This document shows positions 26,286 to 35,170 of a stretch of DNA of 52,349 nt, in pieces. The position numbers were made by a program, and so were the translations under genes. The stretch comes from Pseudomonadota bacterium (lineage in GTDB: Bacteria; Desulfobacterota; Desulfobulbia; Desulfobulbales; JAGXFP01), in the NCBI GenBank assembly GCA_018814305.1, contig JAHJAA010000070.1:1-52349 (forward strand), read 5' to 3'. Under the pieces are notes generated by a model. That model had not been told where the DNA came from. It saw only the letters and a list, made by a program, of their open reading frames with translations, and did not search any database. Each line of letters opens with the position of its first letter. The stretch's first letter is position 1.

Positions 26286-27722
26286 TTAGAGACTTCTGGC
26301 CGCCTTCTCCTGGTCAGTCATCGGCCGGATCTTGATCTGCTGAGAGGGGCGGTCAAAAAAAACGACCACTTCCTTTTCCTGGATATTTGTCATCCTCACG
26401 GCCGGGCCGATGCGAAAGGTGACTCCGGGGTAAAGTGTCCCGTACACATGGATCTGTTCATCAACCATTTCGGCAAGTTCCGCTTCAGCGGCATTGGCCG
26501 CTTCATTGAGCCGGTCAACCTTATCCATCAACTTCGGCATAACCCCTTGATATTTTTTTAAGCGCTCTCGATTCTCAACCGAAAACTCGGCACCCATCTC
26601 TTTTTTTATCTTTTGCAACCCGCTGATGTTCTTGATTAATTCATTCAAACGCCCCGACCATAGAGGTATTATTGCATCTATCCGCAATTTGCGTCCCAGC
26701 AGATCCAGATTCATGCCAACGCTCACTTCCGTGTTAACTTCAGCGTCCGAACCCATCTCAGCCAGATAGACCGACCCCCCAATAACCAGATGCCCACCGA
26801 TGACCCTGCCGGTTTGCCGCCCGGTGAGATTTTTGCCGACATGGATATCCGCCTGCATGATATATCCTGTGACATTCAAGTTCCCGCCGATCTCAACCCG
26901 GGGACCGTTTTCAACGAACTCCACTTCAGCATCTCCGCGAACTTTGACCGTGGCTTCTTCACCGCATATACTACCCTTAACGGTCAGAGTGCCACCGGCC
27001 ATAACCAGTGAGTTATTTACTCCCCTGGCGATGCGAATATCGCCACGACACTTCACTTGAAATCCTGAAATCAACTCCCCTTGGATTTCAAGGAGGCGCC
27101 CTCCAAAGACAATATTGCCGACACTCATGTCGACATCACCTTTAATGACATGTTCAGATAATACCGAGGGCCGACCCTCAACCAGGGCAAACTTACCATC
27201 CAGATCGGCGAATATCTTCATCCCGTCCTCGGTAAGAGTCACTCCCTTACCGATCTTTAAGGTATTGTCCTTACCCGGCTTTGGCTTGATTTCTTCACCC
27301 AGCACATTTTTTCCTGGGACCCCGGGCGTAAAGGGAATTTTCTCGAGAAGCAATCGGCCCTTGGTCACATTGACAATTATGCCCAGTTCGCGATAATCAA
27401 CCTGGTCTTTTTGGGAATCTTTCAATTGAGGGACTTTCTGATTAGACAGTTGCACATGCATCCGGACCTTAGCATCGTCACCATTCTTTGAGGGCTCTCC
27501 TTGGGCCACGAGATACTTCCCTGTGGACTGGAATTTTGGAGAAGGAAGAAGGCCGAAAACGATGCCGTTACTACGGACATCACCCATCAATCGTTCAATA
27601 TCAAGGGTTGCCATATCACACTCTTCAGAAGTGGAGATCAGGGCAGCCATTTTATCCTTACTGAGTTTCAGGACAAAAAGCTCTCCATAGACCTTAACCC
27701 CCTTATCTCCGGATATTGGCAT
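26286..27722 (-). CDS. FapA/DUF342 family protein
   Basis: A 478-residue cytoplasmic protein of the FapA (DUF342) family. The N-terminal part carries VDYRELGIIVNVTKGRLLLEKIPFTPGVPGKNVLGEEI, including the family hallmark PGxPGxNVLGE. The middle is a right-handed beta-helix of Gly-rich turns (IVFGGRLLEIQGEL, VMAGGTLTVKGSI, GGHLVIGGSVYLA), followed by a coiled coil (about 360-430) and a final beta segment. Members are thought to be scaffolds linked to polar, motility or cell-shape functions, but the role is not settled. The ATG at 27722 is preceded by AGGA at eight bases. Convergent with ybeY-pdxJ; a perfect dyad lies in its leader (27767-27791). Confidence 0.85.
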   Translation of the reverse strand: MPISGDKGVKVYGELFVLKLSKDKMAALISTSEECDMATLDIERLMGDVRSNGIVFGLLPSPKFQSTGKYLVAQGEPSKNGDDAKVRMHVQLSNQKVPQLKDSQKDQVDYRELGIIVNVTKGRLLLEKIPFTPGVPGKNVLGEEIKPKPGKDNTLKIGKGVTLTEDGMKIFADLDGKFALVEGRPSVLSEHVIKGDVDMSVGNIVFGGRLLEIQGELISGFQVKCRGDIRIARGVNNSLVMAGGTLTVKGSICGEEATVKVRGDAEVEFVENGPRVEIGGNLNVTGYIMQADIHVGKNLTGRQTGRVIGGHLVIGGSVYLAEMGSDAEVNTEVSVGMNLDLLGRKLRIDAIIPLWSGRLNELIKNISGLQKIKKEMGAEFSVENRERLKKYQGVMPKLMDKVDRLNEAANAAEAELAEMVDEQIHVYGTLYPGVTFRIGPAVRMTNIQEKEVVVFFDRPSQQIKIRPMTDQEKAARSL

Positions 27723-28033
27723 AGTCAAATCCTACTTTTTTCAAAAAAACCGGCTACCACCTCAAGAATATCGTTATTTCGAAACGATATTTCTACATCT
27801 TCTTAATGTCTCTTCGGCTCATTATCATTTTTTCTAAATATTTTTCTAACCAGAAACAAAAGGCGCCTTCCCCCAGGTACCTGCTAAAGGCACCTGAGAT
27901 TTGAACAGACAGGCGCCCACCACGAGACTCCGAGTAGGCCCGGCGAATCCATAACAGCGAAGCGGTGTCACAGGCTTTGTGAACAGACTTGATCATTCGA
28001 AGATGGTGTGCAACTAAAGAGTAACCGGAAATA
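27723..28033. other. Intergenic region upstream of the FapA-like gene
   Basis: A 311-base stretch between two minus-strand genes. The part nearest the FapA-like start is AT-rich and contains the dyad described separately. The middle (27860-28000) is GC-richer and contains CAGGTACCTG (27874-27883) and, read on the minus strand, GGCGCCTG pairing with CAGGTGCC across 13 bases, so some RNA structure is possible. No RNA family was recognised. Confidence 0.35.
27767..27791. promoter_or_regulatory. 25-base dyad in the leader of the FapA-like gene
   Basis: AATATCGTT (27767-27775) and AACGATATT (27783-27791) are perfectly inverted around seven bases, with the inner palindrome TTTCGAAA. It lies 45 bases upstream of the start. 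It could be an operator or an mRNA hairpin; nothing here tells which protein would bind. Confidence 0.45.
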
Positions 28034-29020
28034 TTATATTTCCTTCTCCAAGGCCTTGATATTATCGTGACTCCCCAAAACAACCAAGGTGTCATTTTCA
28101 TTAATCACGGCCAAAGGACTTGGATTAAAGAGCATTTCTCCATGGTTCCGTTTAATGGCGACCACAATAAGATCGTGACTTTTTCGAATCCCGGAGTCGA
28201 GTAGACGCTGACCCTTCAGCGACGAGCTCTCCGAAACCTGAAGTTCTTCAAGACGTAAACCAAGTTCACCTCCATGGACGGCCAAATCAATGAAATCGAT
28301 CACCGTCGGCCGGACGAGCTGCTGGGCCATCCGAGTGGCCCCGATGAAGTAAGGAGAAAAGACTTTATTGGCCCCGGCCCGAAGCAACTTGGTTTCAGCA
28401 CCTTCATCGCCACTCGAGCGCGCCATGATAAAGAGATCCGGGCGTATCCCCCGGGCCGAAAGAGTAATATACACGGTATCAGCGTCGGAGGAGACAACGG
28501 CAATGAGTCCCTTGGCCTCATTGATCCCGGCCTCCAGCAGGATGCGATCGTCGGAGGCTTCACCCTCCAGGACCAGATAGCCCTGATCACTGATCTGCTG
28601 TAATTTATGAGGATTTTTCTCAATCACGACAAAATCGCGATTGTTCTCGGCCAGAATTTTACAGATAACCTTACCAATCCTCCCGAAACCGCAGACAATA
28701 TAATGCCCATGAAGGCCTGCCACCTTCTTTTTCATTTTAATCCTCCCGAATGACTCCTGCAGACCACCTTCAACCACTGCTTCCGTTACTTTACCGAAAA
28801 TATAGAGAACAAAGGCTACCCCGATAAGAATCAGAAAAATCGTAAAAACTCGTCCAGCGGTACTCAAAGGAAAGACTTCGTTATAACCGACGGTCGTGAT
28901 AGTGATCACGGTCATATAGAGACTATCGAGAATACTACTGCCTTCGATGGCCATAAAACCCAGGGTGCCAAACGAAAGAATTGCGAAGAGCATCAAAAAA
29001 GCTGAAGTAAACTGTCGCAT
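28034..29020 (-). CDS. Potassium channel with RCK (TrkA-N/TrkA-C) domains
   Basis: A two-helix ion channel subunit of 328 residues. TM1 is about residues 5-25, the pore loop holds the selectivity filter TTVGYN at 42-47 (the last Gly of the usual TVGYG is Asn), and TM2 is about 58-80. Then comes a TrkA-N/RCK Rossmann domain (HYIVCGFGRIGKVICKIL, GxGxxG type, with EGEASDDRILLEAGI), and a TrkA-C domain (VAIKRNHGEMLFNP ... DTLVVLGS) that ends the protein. Related channels are gated by Ca2+ or nucleotides. The ATG at 29020 is preceded by GAGGGTCACA; a TTG four codons earlier is also in frame. Confidence 0.92.
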   Translation of the reverse strand: MRQFTSAFLMLFAILSFGTLGFMAIEGSSILDSLYMTVITITTVGYNEVFPLSTAGRVFTIFLILIGVAFVLYIFGKVTEAVVEGGLQESFGRIKMKKKVAGLHGHYIVCGFGRIGKVICKILAENNRDFVVIEKNPHKLQQISDQGYLVLEGEASDDRILLEAGINEAKGLIAVVSSDADTVYITLSARGIRPDLFIMARSSGDEGAETKLLRAGANKVFSPYFIGATRMAQQLVRPTVIDFIDLAVHGGELGLRLEELQVSESSSLKGQRLLDSGIRKSHDLIVVAIKRNHGEMLFNPSPLAVINENDTLVVLGSHDNIKALEKEI

Positions 29021-29364
29021 TGTGACCCTCAAAGCAGGTGCCTAGGCGCCCCGAAGTGAACAGGCGAGGGAACTAAATAAAACTTCTGAATTTCTTTTAA
29101 TAGCATGATTTCAAAGAAGAATTCAAGGGACCCGACAATCAGGCCTAAAGTTTTCTTTTTTTCAAGCCGATATACTTGGTAAAGATGTCATCCAGATTCA
29201 ATATGCCAGATTCATGATCGGCAAACCAATTTGCGAAAGGACATGTTCAATGGGAGGTCGTGATACTCTTATCGCTATCCAACCCAACCCGACAGAAATC
29301 GAGCCACGGGAACCAGGGCACGATCTACCAAGGGGAAAAGCCTTAATTGACAGGGAGCGGTGCC
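29021..29364. other. Gene-poor region upstream of the K+ channel gene
   Basis: About 340 bases. The left end holds the channel leader, with CAGGTGCCTAGGCGCC near 29035-29050. A 33-codon minus-strand open stretch (29145-29246) reads like protein (CPFANWFADHESG...) but has no start codon and a TGA just before it. No secure feature. Confidence 0.3.
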
Positions 29365-29487
29365 ATGACTCTCAAAGAAGCCGTCAAAGTCCTGATCTTA
29401 AGCCCTTTTTATTTCAAACTCGGCTTGCATGACCGAAAAATGCTGGTCAAGGATTTTCGCACAACCCACACCGTCCACTCAAGCTGA
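29365..29487 (+). CDS. Candidate small protein (40 residues), function unknown
   Basis: ATG with GGGAG about seven bases upstream opens a 40-codon frame: MTLKEAVKVLILSPFYF, then KLGLHDRKMLVKDF and a Ser/His/Thr tail. The mix of amphipathic helix and charged residues, and codon choice like the neighbours, look protein-like; the sequence gives no family. It stands alone in an 800-base gap before adk. Could be a real small gene or chance. Confidence 0.4.
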   Translation: MTLKEAVKVLILSPFYFKLGLHDRKMLVKDFRTTHTVHSS

Positions 29488-29830
29488 CTGTCGCTATCAC
29501 CATCTCTCGCGGCCAGGCCAAGGAGCTGATTTACGTGTCCCGTCTTAGGTGAATCCGTAGGCTTGCCATCGTCTTCCCTCAAGTTGCTTCATATAAATTA
29601 TTGGCAGAGCATTGGAATTGTTTTATAGTCCTCCTTTTCCGGACACTGCCCCATGATCCTCCTCGAAGCAGATATGATCCTGCGAATATCACGATCATTT
29701 CAGTCCTGTGCAACCCGGTTGAGATTATTCGTCACGCCCCAAGAACTTGTGTTCAAAACAAAGCATCAGTGGAATTTCAATCCACCCAAAGCTTCATTTT
29801 ATCAATATTTTATTAATACAAGGAGATCCT
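29488..29830. other. Leader region upstream of adk
   Basis: About 340 bases without a supported gene. An ATG at 29653 and a TTG at 29747 open frames, the latter in frame with adk, but similarity to adenylate kinases starts only at 29831. No promoter was pinned down. Confidence 0.4.
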
Positions 29831-30508
29831 ATGAACATTCTAGTCTTTGGCCCCAACGGCAGCGGAAAAGGAACCCAGGGCGCCATCATCCAAAAAAAAT
29901 ATGACCTTCCCCATATTGAATCCGGCGCGATCTTCCGGAAAAACATCGGCGGCGGAACGGAATTGGGAAAACAAGCCAAGGAATATATTGACCGGGGCGA
30001 TTTGGTTCCGGACAACATAACCATCCCGATGATTCTCGACCGCCTCAAGGAGAAAGATTGCACCAAGGGTTGGATTCTGGATGGCTTCCCCCGGAACAAG
30101 GTCCAGGCAGAGACCCTGGCCGCGGCCTTGAAAGACGCGGGAATTAATCTTGATTATGTTGTCGAAATCGTGCTGAAACGGGAAGTTGCAAAAATACGGA
30201 TCACTGGCCGCAGACTTTGCGTCAATGATAACAACCACCCGAACCACATCGCCTTTGAGGCTATCAAACCAGTTGAAAAGGATGGCAAAATCGTCTGCCG
30301 GGTCTGCGGCGGTGAACTGAAAACCCGCGCCGATGACCAGGATGATACCGCCATCGATAAACGCCACGACATCTACTATGATGATGTCACCGGCACAATG
30401 GCGGCTGTAAATTATTTCAAATCCCTCACGGGCCCCAAAGTCCTTTCCGTTGATGGCGAGGCCTCAATCCAGGATGTTTCCGAAGCAATCATGAAGGAAT
30501 TAGCCTGA
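29831..30508 (+). CDS. adk: Adenylate kinase
   Basis: Catalyses ATP + AMP to 2 ADP in the cytoplasm. The 225-residue protein has the P-loop FGPNGSGKGTQ at 6-16, the AMP-binding region (IESGAIFRKNI), the hallmark WILDGFPRNKVQA, and a LID region with RRLC and CRVCGG. Two or three Cys are present where zinc-binding LIDs have four ligands; metal binding is uncertain. The N-terminal GPNGSGKG differs from the common GPPGAGKG, marking a divergent branch. The ATG at 29831 is preceded by AAGGAG. A strong terminator follows. It is a monocistronic gene away from ribosomal protein genes. Confidence 0.93.
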   Translation: MNILVFGPNGSGKGTQGAIIQKKYDLPHIESGAIFRKNIGGGTELGKQAKEYIDRGDLVPDNITIPMILDRLKEKDCTKGWILDGFPRNKVQAETLAAALKDAGINLDYVVEIVLKREVAKIRITGRRLCVNDNNHPNHIAFEAIKPVEKDGKIVCRVCGGELKTRADDQDDTAIDKRHDIYYDDVTGTMAAVNYFKSLTGPKVLSVDGEASIQDVSEAIMKELA

Positions 30509-30836
30509 TCCAGTCCATGATTCTTCTTCATCTATTCTTAAAAAGGGGTTCAGTCCGTAACGACTGCACCCCTTTTTTCTTCATAGGAGCGCGTGAGCCA
30601 GATTAAATTGCTCTGGAATCAAGTTGGCAATTTAAACCTAACATCTTCGGAGACCAACTGATCCTCCTGACATTACCGAATATTTTCCAAGATCTTAATC
30701 GCAAAAACAATACAAACTTATTATCATTCGCACTACCCTGACGAAAACTCTGTGGAATTTGGGAATACTTTCGTTTATCCAGCAAAACAACAACAACTCT
30801 ATTCAATCTTCTCCAAATACATGACACTTCTTTCCC
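30509..30836. other. Intergenic region between adk and the sensor kinase
   Basis: Starts with the adk terminator (30540-30578). The remaining 250 bases are AT-rich with no recognised gene; the sensor kinase ATG has no clear Shine-Dalgarno sequence. Confidence 0.4.
30540..30578 (+). terminator. Rho-independent terminator after adk
   Basis: AAAAAGGGG ... CAGTC-CGTAAC-GACTG ... CCCCTTTTTT: nested stem with a two-base internal mismatch (TT against CA), six-base loop and six T. The A-run at the left could also let it work on the other strand. Confidence 0.9.
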
Positions 30837-32834
30837 ATGAATAAACTTGCCAGAATCCAGACCTCATCACCTCAAGCTATTATTCTGCTTGATTCATCGT
30901 CAATCATCACGTCCTGGAATCCAGCCGCAGAAATCATTTTCGGCTGGACGGAAGAAGAGGTTCTCGGAAAAAACATTTCAGCCCTTATCAAACCAGACGA
31001 CAACACAAACGGCGTGGATTTAACCTCACCCCGAGCAGGCCAGGAAAGATCTTTCCAAAAAAAAGTCCTCAGCAGTACTGGTGAAATCCATTTGGTCGAA
31101 TTTGTAATGAGCGCCGACCGGGATAATTCCGATGGAGAATATACAGTCCTCTTTGCCAATGACATTTCGCACCACTGGTATCGAGAAGAACGGCTCCAAA
31201 AATCGGCTCAATTTCAGATCATCATGAATACGATCCTCCATGTTGCCAATCTTGGTAACCCTTTTGAAAAACGCCTCACCATGATCCTGGACCTCATCCT
31301 GAGCATACCTACAATCAAGCTTTATCCTGCCGGAGCCATCCTCCTCGCTGACGAAAAGCGCACCTGCCTAAGAATGAAGGTTGAAAAAGGGATGTCTGGA
31401 GGACAATTCTCAACCTGCGCAGACATCCCCTTCGGGCACTGTTACTGCGGGATCGCTGCCTCCCGTAAGGATGTTGTTATTGAAGGGATTTCGCCCCCGC
31501 CAAAACTACCACAGATCGCCCCGTGCCGGACCATCGCGGACAACTATCTCCATGTCTGTATTCCCATCCAAAAAGAATCCCGGCTTTTCGGGGTGCTCGT
31601 TACCTTTATCGATACCGCAGAACAGGACTCTGATTTTGGCACGGAGATATTACGTGCAGTTACCAATGTCCTCTCTTCAATCATCGAGCTTGAAGAAATG
31701 CGGCAACACCAGAACGAACTGATTAATAATCTCACGGCGACCTTGACCGAGCTCTGTGAAGAAAAGAAGTTCAACGAATCCATCATCAATGGTTTAAATA
31801 GTGGTCTTTTGGTCCTGGACCTGAAAAACCGCATCATCGTCTGCAATCAGGTTGGCCGATCCATCCTGAATCATTTTTTCCAGGGAGAGATTCTTGGCCG
31901 ACATCTAAACAAACTGTTCCCCTTGGAACCTACGATCCCCCGGGATCAAAAAAACGAAAATTCACCAAGGACGATTTCACTCCACGATAAAAATGGGATG
32001 GAAAGAGTCCTTGAATACGTCATTGTTCCCAAAACGAATTCAAAGGATAAAAATCCCGGGTCGATCATCTGTTTTTCTGATATAACGGCGAACCAACGCC
32101 TGATGAAAAAAATCGAACAGGTGAACCGATTCAGTACCATCGCCGAAATTGCTTCTGCCGTAGCCCACGAAGTTCGCAACCCCTTGACCGGGATCATGAC
32201 CATCTCCCAAGGTGTTGACCAACGCCTGAGGGAGGGCGACCAAAACAAGGTGTACATCCAGCGAATCATAAAACAGGTCGAGCGGTTGAACAGGGTCTTG
32301 ACGGATTTTTTCACCTATGCCAGACCTCCTAAGCCTCACAGTCAACCGATCTCGCTCCCCGAACTGATCACCACCATAGTTCCGCTAATCCAATCACGGG
32401 CTGACCAAGATAGAGTAAGAATCGACCTTGATCTCCCGGAATTTCTCCCAACGATCCATGCCGATCCCAACCAGATCAAGCAGGTCTTCCTCAATCTTCT
32501 CTTCAACGCAATGGATGCGGTCAGCATGAATGGTGAGATCAAAATCTCAGCGAGTTATATCGGCACGGACAGATCAATTCATTCTCCCCTCCGATTTCCT
32601 GGCCTGGACAGTGCAAGCTCATTTATTGTGCTTTCCATCAGCGATAACGGGGTGGGCATAGACAACGAAACCAAGGGAAAAATCTTCGAACCTTTTTTTT
32701 CGACAAAACAAGCTGGGTCAGGACTAGGTTTGGCAATTGTTTACCGGATACTGCAGGAGAACAACGCTTCTATCTACGTGGAATCTAACGTGGGTCAAGG
32801 ATCGGCTTTTTTCCTTTTCTTCACTCCGGAATGA
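30837..32834 (+). CDS. PAS-GAF-PAS sensor histidine kinase
   Basis: A 665-residue soluble sensor kinase, no membrane helix seen. Domains in order: PAS (about 8-120, IILLDSSSIITSWNPAAEIIFGWTEEEVLG), GAF (about 145-285), a second PAS (about 310-420, VLDLKNRIIVCNQVGRSIL), HisKA with phospho-acceptor His444 (IASAVAHEVRNPLTGIM), and HATPase_c with the N box (QVFLNLLFNAMDAV), G1 (ISDNGVGID) and G2 (GSGLGLAI). The architecture is like NtrB- and AtoS-type kinases. The next gene is a response regulator on the same strand 310 bases on, a likely but unproven partner. Signal unknown. Confidence 0.93.
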   Translation: MNKLARIQTSSPQAIILLDSSSIITSWNPAAEIIFGWTEEEVLGKNISALIKPDDNTNGVDLTSPRAGQERSFQKKVLSSTGEIHLVEFVMSADRDNSDGEYTVLFANDISHHWYREERLQKSAQFQIIMNTILHVANLGNPFEKRLTMILDLILSIPTIKLYPAGAILLADEKRTCLRMKVEKGMSGGQFSTCADIPFGHCYCGIAASRKDVVIEGISPPPKLPQIAPCRTIADNYLHVCIPIQKESRLFGVLVTFIDTAEQDSDFGTEILRAVTNVLSSIIELEEMRQHQNELINNLTATLTELCEEKKFNESIINGLNSGLLVLDLKNRIIVCNQVGRSILNHFFQGEILGRHLNKLFPLEPTIPRDQKNENSPRTISLHDKNGMERVLEYVIVPKTNSKDKNPGSIICFSDITANQRLMKKIEQVNRFSTIAEIASAVAHEVRNPLTGIMTISQGVDQRLREGDQNKVYIQRIIKQVERLNRVLTDFFTYARPPKPHSQPISLPELITTIVPLIQSRADQDRVRIDLDLPEFLPTIHADPNQIKQVFLNLLFNAMDAVSMNGEIKISASYIGTDRSIHSPLRFPGLDSASSFIVLSISDNGVGIDNETKGKIFEPFFSTKQAGSGLGLAIVYRILQENNASIYVESNVGQGSAFFLFFTPE

Positions 32835-32984
32835 ATTATTATCACATCATTAGATATTATTTACGTAACAAGGAAAAAACCAAAAACAGATAATAGATCA
32901 TGGATTTAACACTTTATGACTCCTGGTTGGTTTACCCAAAAAAAACAAATAACCGGGCGTACCATTGTAAGGAGCAAAATTCGC

Positions 32985-33013
32985 TTGACCAAATGCCGAA
33001 TCCGAACTTAAAA
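32985..33013 (+). promoter_or_regulatory. Candidate promoter for the response regulator
   Basis: TTGACC (32985-32990), 17-base spacer, TTAAAA (33008-33013). The match is moderate and rests on sequence alone. If used, it would make the regulator a separate unit from the kinase. Confidence 0.3.
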
Positions 33014-33080
33014 ACAATGATAAGCTCTTCAAAAAAGTATTTGGGCAAACTGAACTCCTGACCTGTATAACTGCAAGGCC

Positions 33081-33106
33081 GTCGTTGCATTATTCATGCA
33101 ACCGAC
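33081..33106. promoter_or_regulatory. Dyad upstream of the response regulator
   Basis: GTTGCAT (33084-33090) and ATGCAAC (33096-33102) flank TATTC, and the outer GTC/GAC extends the symmetry with one extra base. About 40 bases before the start, downstream of the candidate promoter; an operator or leader hairpin. Confidence 0.4.
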
Positions 33107-33144
33107 CATTGATCCAGAAACGAAGAAGAACAGCAGGAACTGAC

Positions 33145-34311
33145 ATGCCATCAAAAAAAATTCTGATTGTTGACGACGAAGAAGATATTCTTTGGTCTTT
33201 GCAGCAGTTTTTAAGCAACAAAGACCTGGATATTGATATTCTAACCGCCAACTCAGGTGAAAAGGCCCTTGAGGTTCTCGCCAACAACCGGGTTGAGCTT
33301 GTTATCACCGATATCAAGATGCCCGGAATGAGCGGGCTCGACCTGCTGACCGAGATAAAGAACCGCTACCCTCATATTTCCGTCATCGTGATGACGGCCT
33401 TCCCTTCCAACGAATTCAAACGGGATGCAACCCTAAAAGGGAGTCTGTACTTCATTGAAAAACCTTTTGATATTAATATATTAAGAAATAAAATATCGGA
33501 ACTCCTCAAAAAGAAGAATCAATTCAAAGGAACCGTCTCAGGTATCAGCCTTGCTGATGTTATCCAGATTAAATGCATGTCCCGGGTCACCGCGGCCCTG
33601 CGGGTTATTGAAGACGACAGACAAGGGATAATATATTTTAATGACGGTCAGATCGTTCACGCCCTGTGTGATGATCTGGATGGGGAATTGGCCTTTTATG
33701 AAATTATGTCATTTTCCAATGGGATTTTGGATTCTATTGAAACCATGGACATCCCGGAGCCCACTATTACCATGCCTTACGCGGCTCTTTTGATGGAAAG
33801 CGCCCGCCGCGAAGACGAGCAGAGCCAGCCCCCAGACACCCGTCCTGACCAAAAACCTACCCCCGCCGAACCATCGGTCACGGCTCCATTGACCACTCCA
33901 GTGTCCACCCCAGCGACCGGGCCCTGCTCGAATATTTCCGAATATTATTTACGCATGATTGAAATCCCGGGGTATAGCTTTTCTGTGTTTATCACCACCG
34001 AGGGAAAAATTCTCTGTGCCGATCCAGATGCTCCGTTGGGGCTACCAGAAATTTCCACACTGGTTTTACACAATTTTCTTAAGCTGGCCAGGAAGGCATC
34101 TGAGCTCCTTGGTTTCGGGAAGCGCCTTGAAATATCAATAAGCTCCAAAAAAGGCTTCGCCATCATCCACCCCCTCGATCCTGAAACTGACCCAGACAGA
34201 CACCTCATCACGCTTTTCAGTTCAACCGGCAAGCTCGCCCTTGCCCGAATAAAAGTAGAAAAGCAGATCCCCACGGTCGCCTCCCTTATTCCCCTGACTC
34301 CCCCCAAATAA
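33145..34311 (+). CDS. Response regulator with REC, DUF4388/PATAN-like and roadblock-like domains
   Basis: A 388-residue regulator without a DNA-binding domain. Residues 4-118 are a receiver with Asp56 as the phospho-acceptor (VITDIKMPGMSG), the acidic pair Asp10-Asp11 and the Lys of FIEKPF. Residues about 122-215 match the DUF4388/PATAN pattern (FKGTVSGISLADVIQ ... IIYFNDGQIVHA). A Pro/Thr-rich linker (about 230-272) leads to a C-terminal domain (IPGYSFSVFITTEGKILC) like roadblock/LC7 small-GTPase regulators. This suggests output by protein-protein contact. The ATG at 33145 follows AGCAGGA; an upstream in-frame ATG at 33085 lacks support. Confidence 0.85.
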   Translation: MPSKKILIVDDEEDILWSLQQFLSNKDLDIDILTANSGEKALEVLANNRVELVITDIKMPGMSGLDLLTEIKNRYPHISVIVMTAFPSNEFKRDATLKGSLYFIEKPFDINILRNKISELLKKKNQFKGTVSGISLADVIQIKCMSRVTAALRVIEDDRQGIIYFNDGQIVHALCDDLDGELAFYEIMSFSNGILDSIETMDIPEPTITMPYAALLMESARREDEQSQPPDTRPDQKPTPAEPSVTAPLTTPVSTPATGPCSNISEYYLRMIEIPGYSFSVFITTEGKILCADPDAPLGLPEISTLVLHNFLKLARKASELLGFGKRLEISISSKKGFAIIHPLDPETDPDRHLITLFSSTGKLALARIKVEKQIPTVASLIPLTPPK

Positions 34312-35042
<731 letters not shown>

Positions 35043-35170
35043 AAAACACTTCGAGCTTCAGACTGATGCTGTGAGAACAAACACCAGACCTCGCACTCAA
35101 AAATTATATTACTAGACACCCAAATTTTTTACAGAAATCAAATCACCATCAATTCGGTAGGAGGCTGAAC

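Larger units (their letters stand above)
32835..33144. other. Intergenic region between sensor kinase and response regulator
   Basis: 310 AT-rich bases. They contain a candidate promoter (32985-33013) and a seven-base dyad (33084-33102), both listed separately. No gene is seen. Confidence 0.4.

Noticed and set aside
27860-28000. Structured-looking GC-rich stretch before the FapA-like gene considered as a riboswitch or tRNA
   Set aside because: The tRNA-like TTCAAAT segment lacks a paired T-stem, and no known riboswitch core could be matched by eye.
29145-29249. Minus-strand open stretch TCPFANWFADHESG... preceded by an in-frame TGA, considered as a second selenoprotein
   Set aside because: Only 33 codons to the stop, no start codon with a ribosome-binding site upstream, no known UxC motif and no convincing hairpin; the resemblance to protein may be chance or a remnant.
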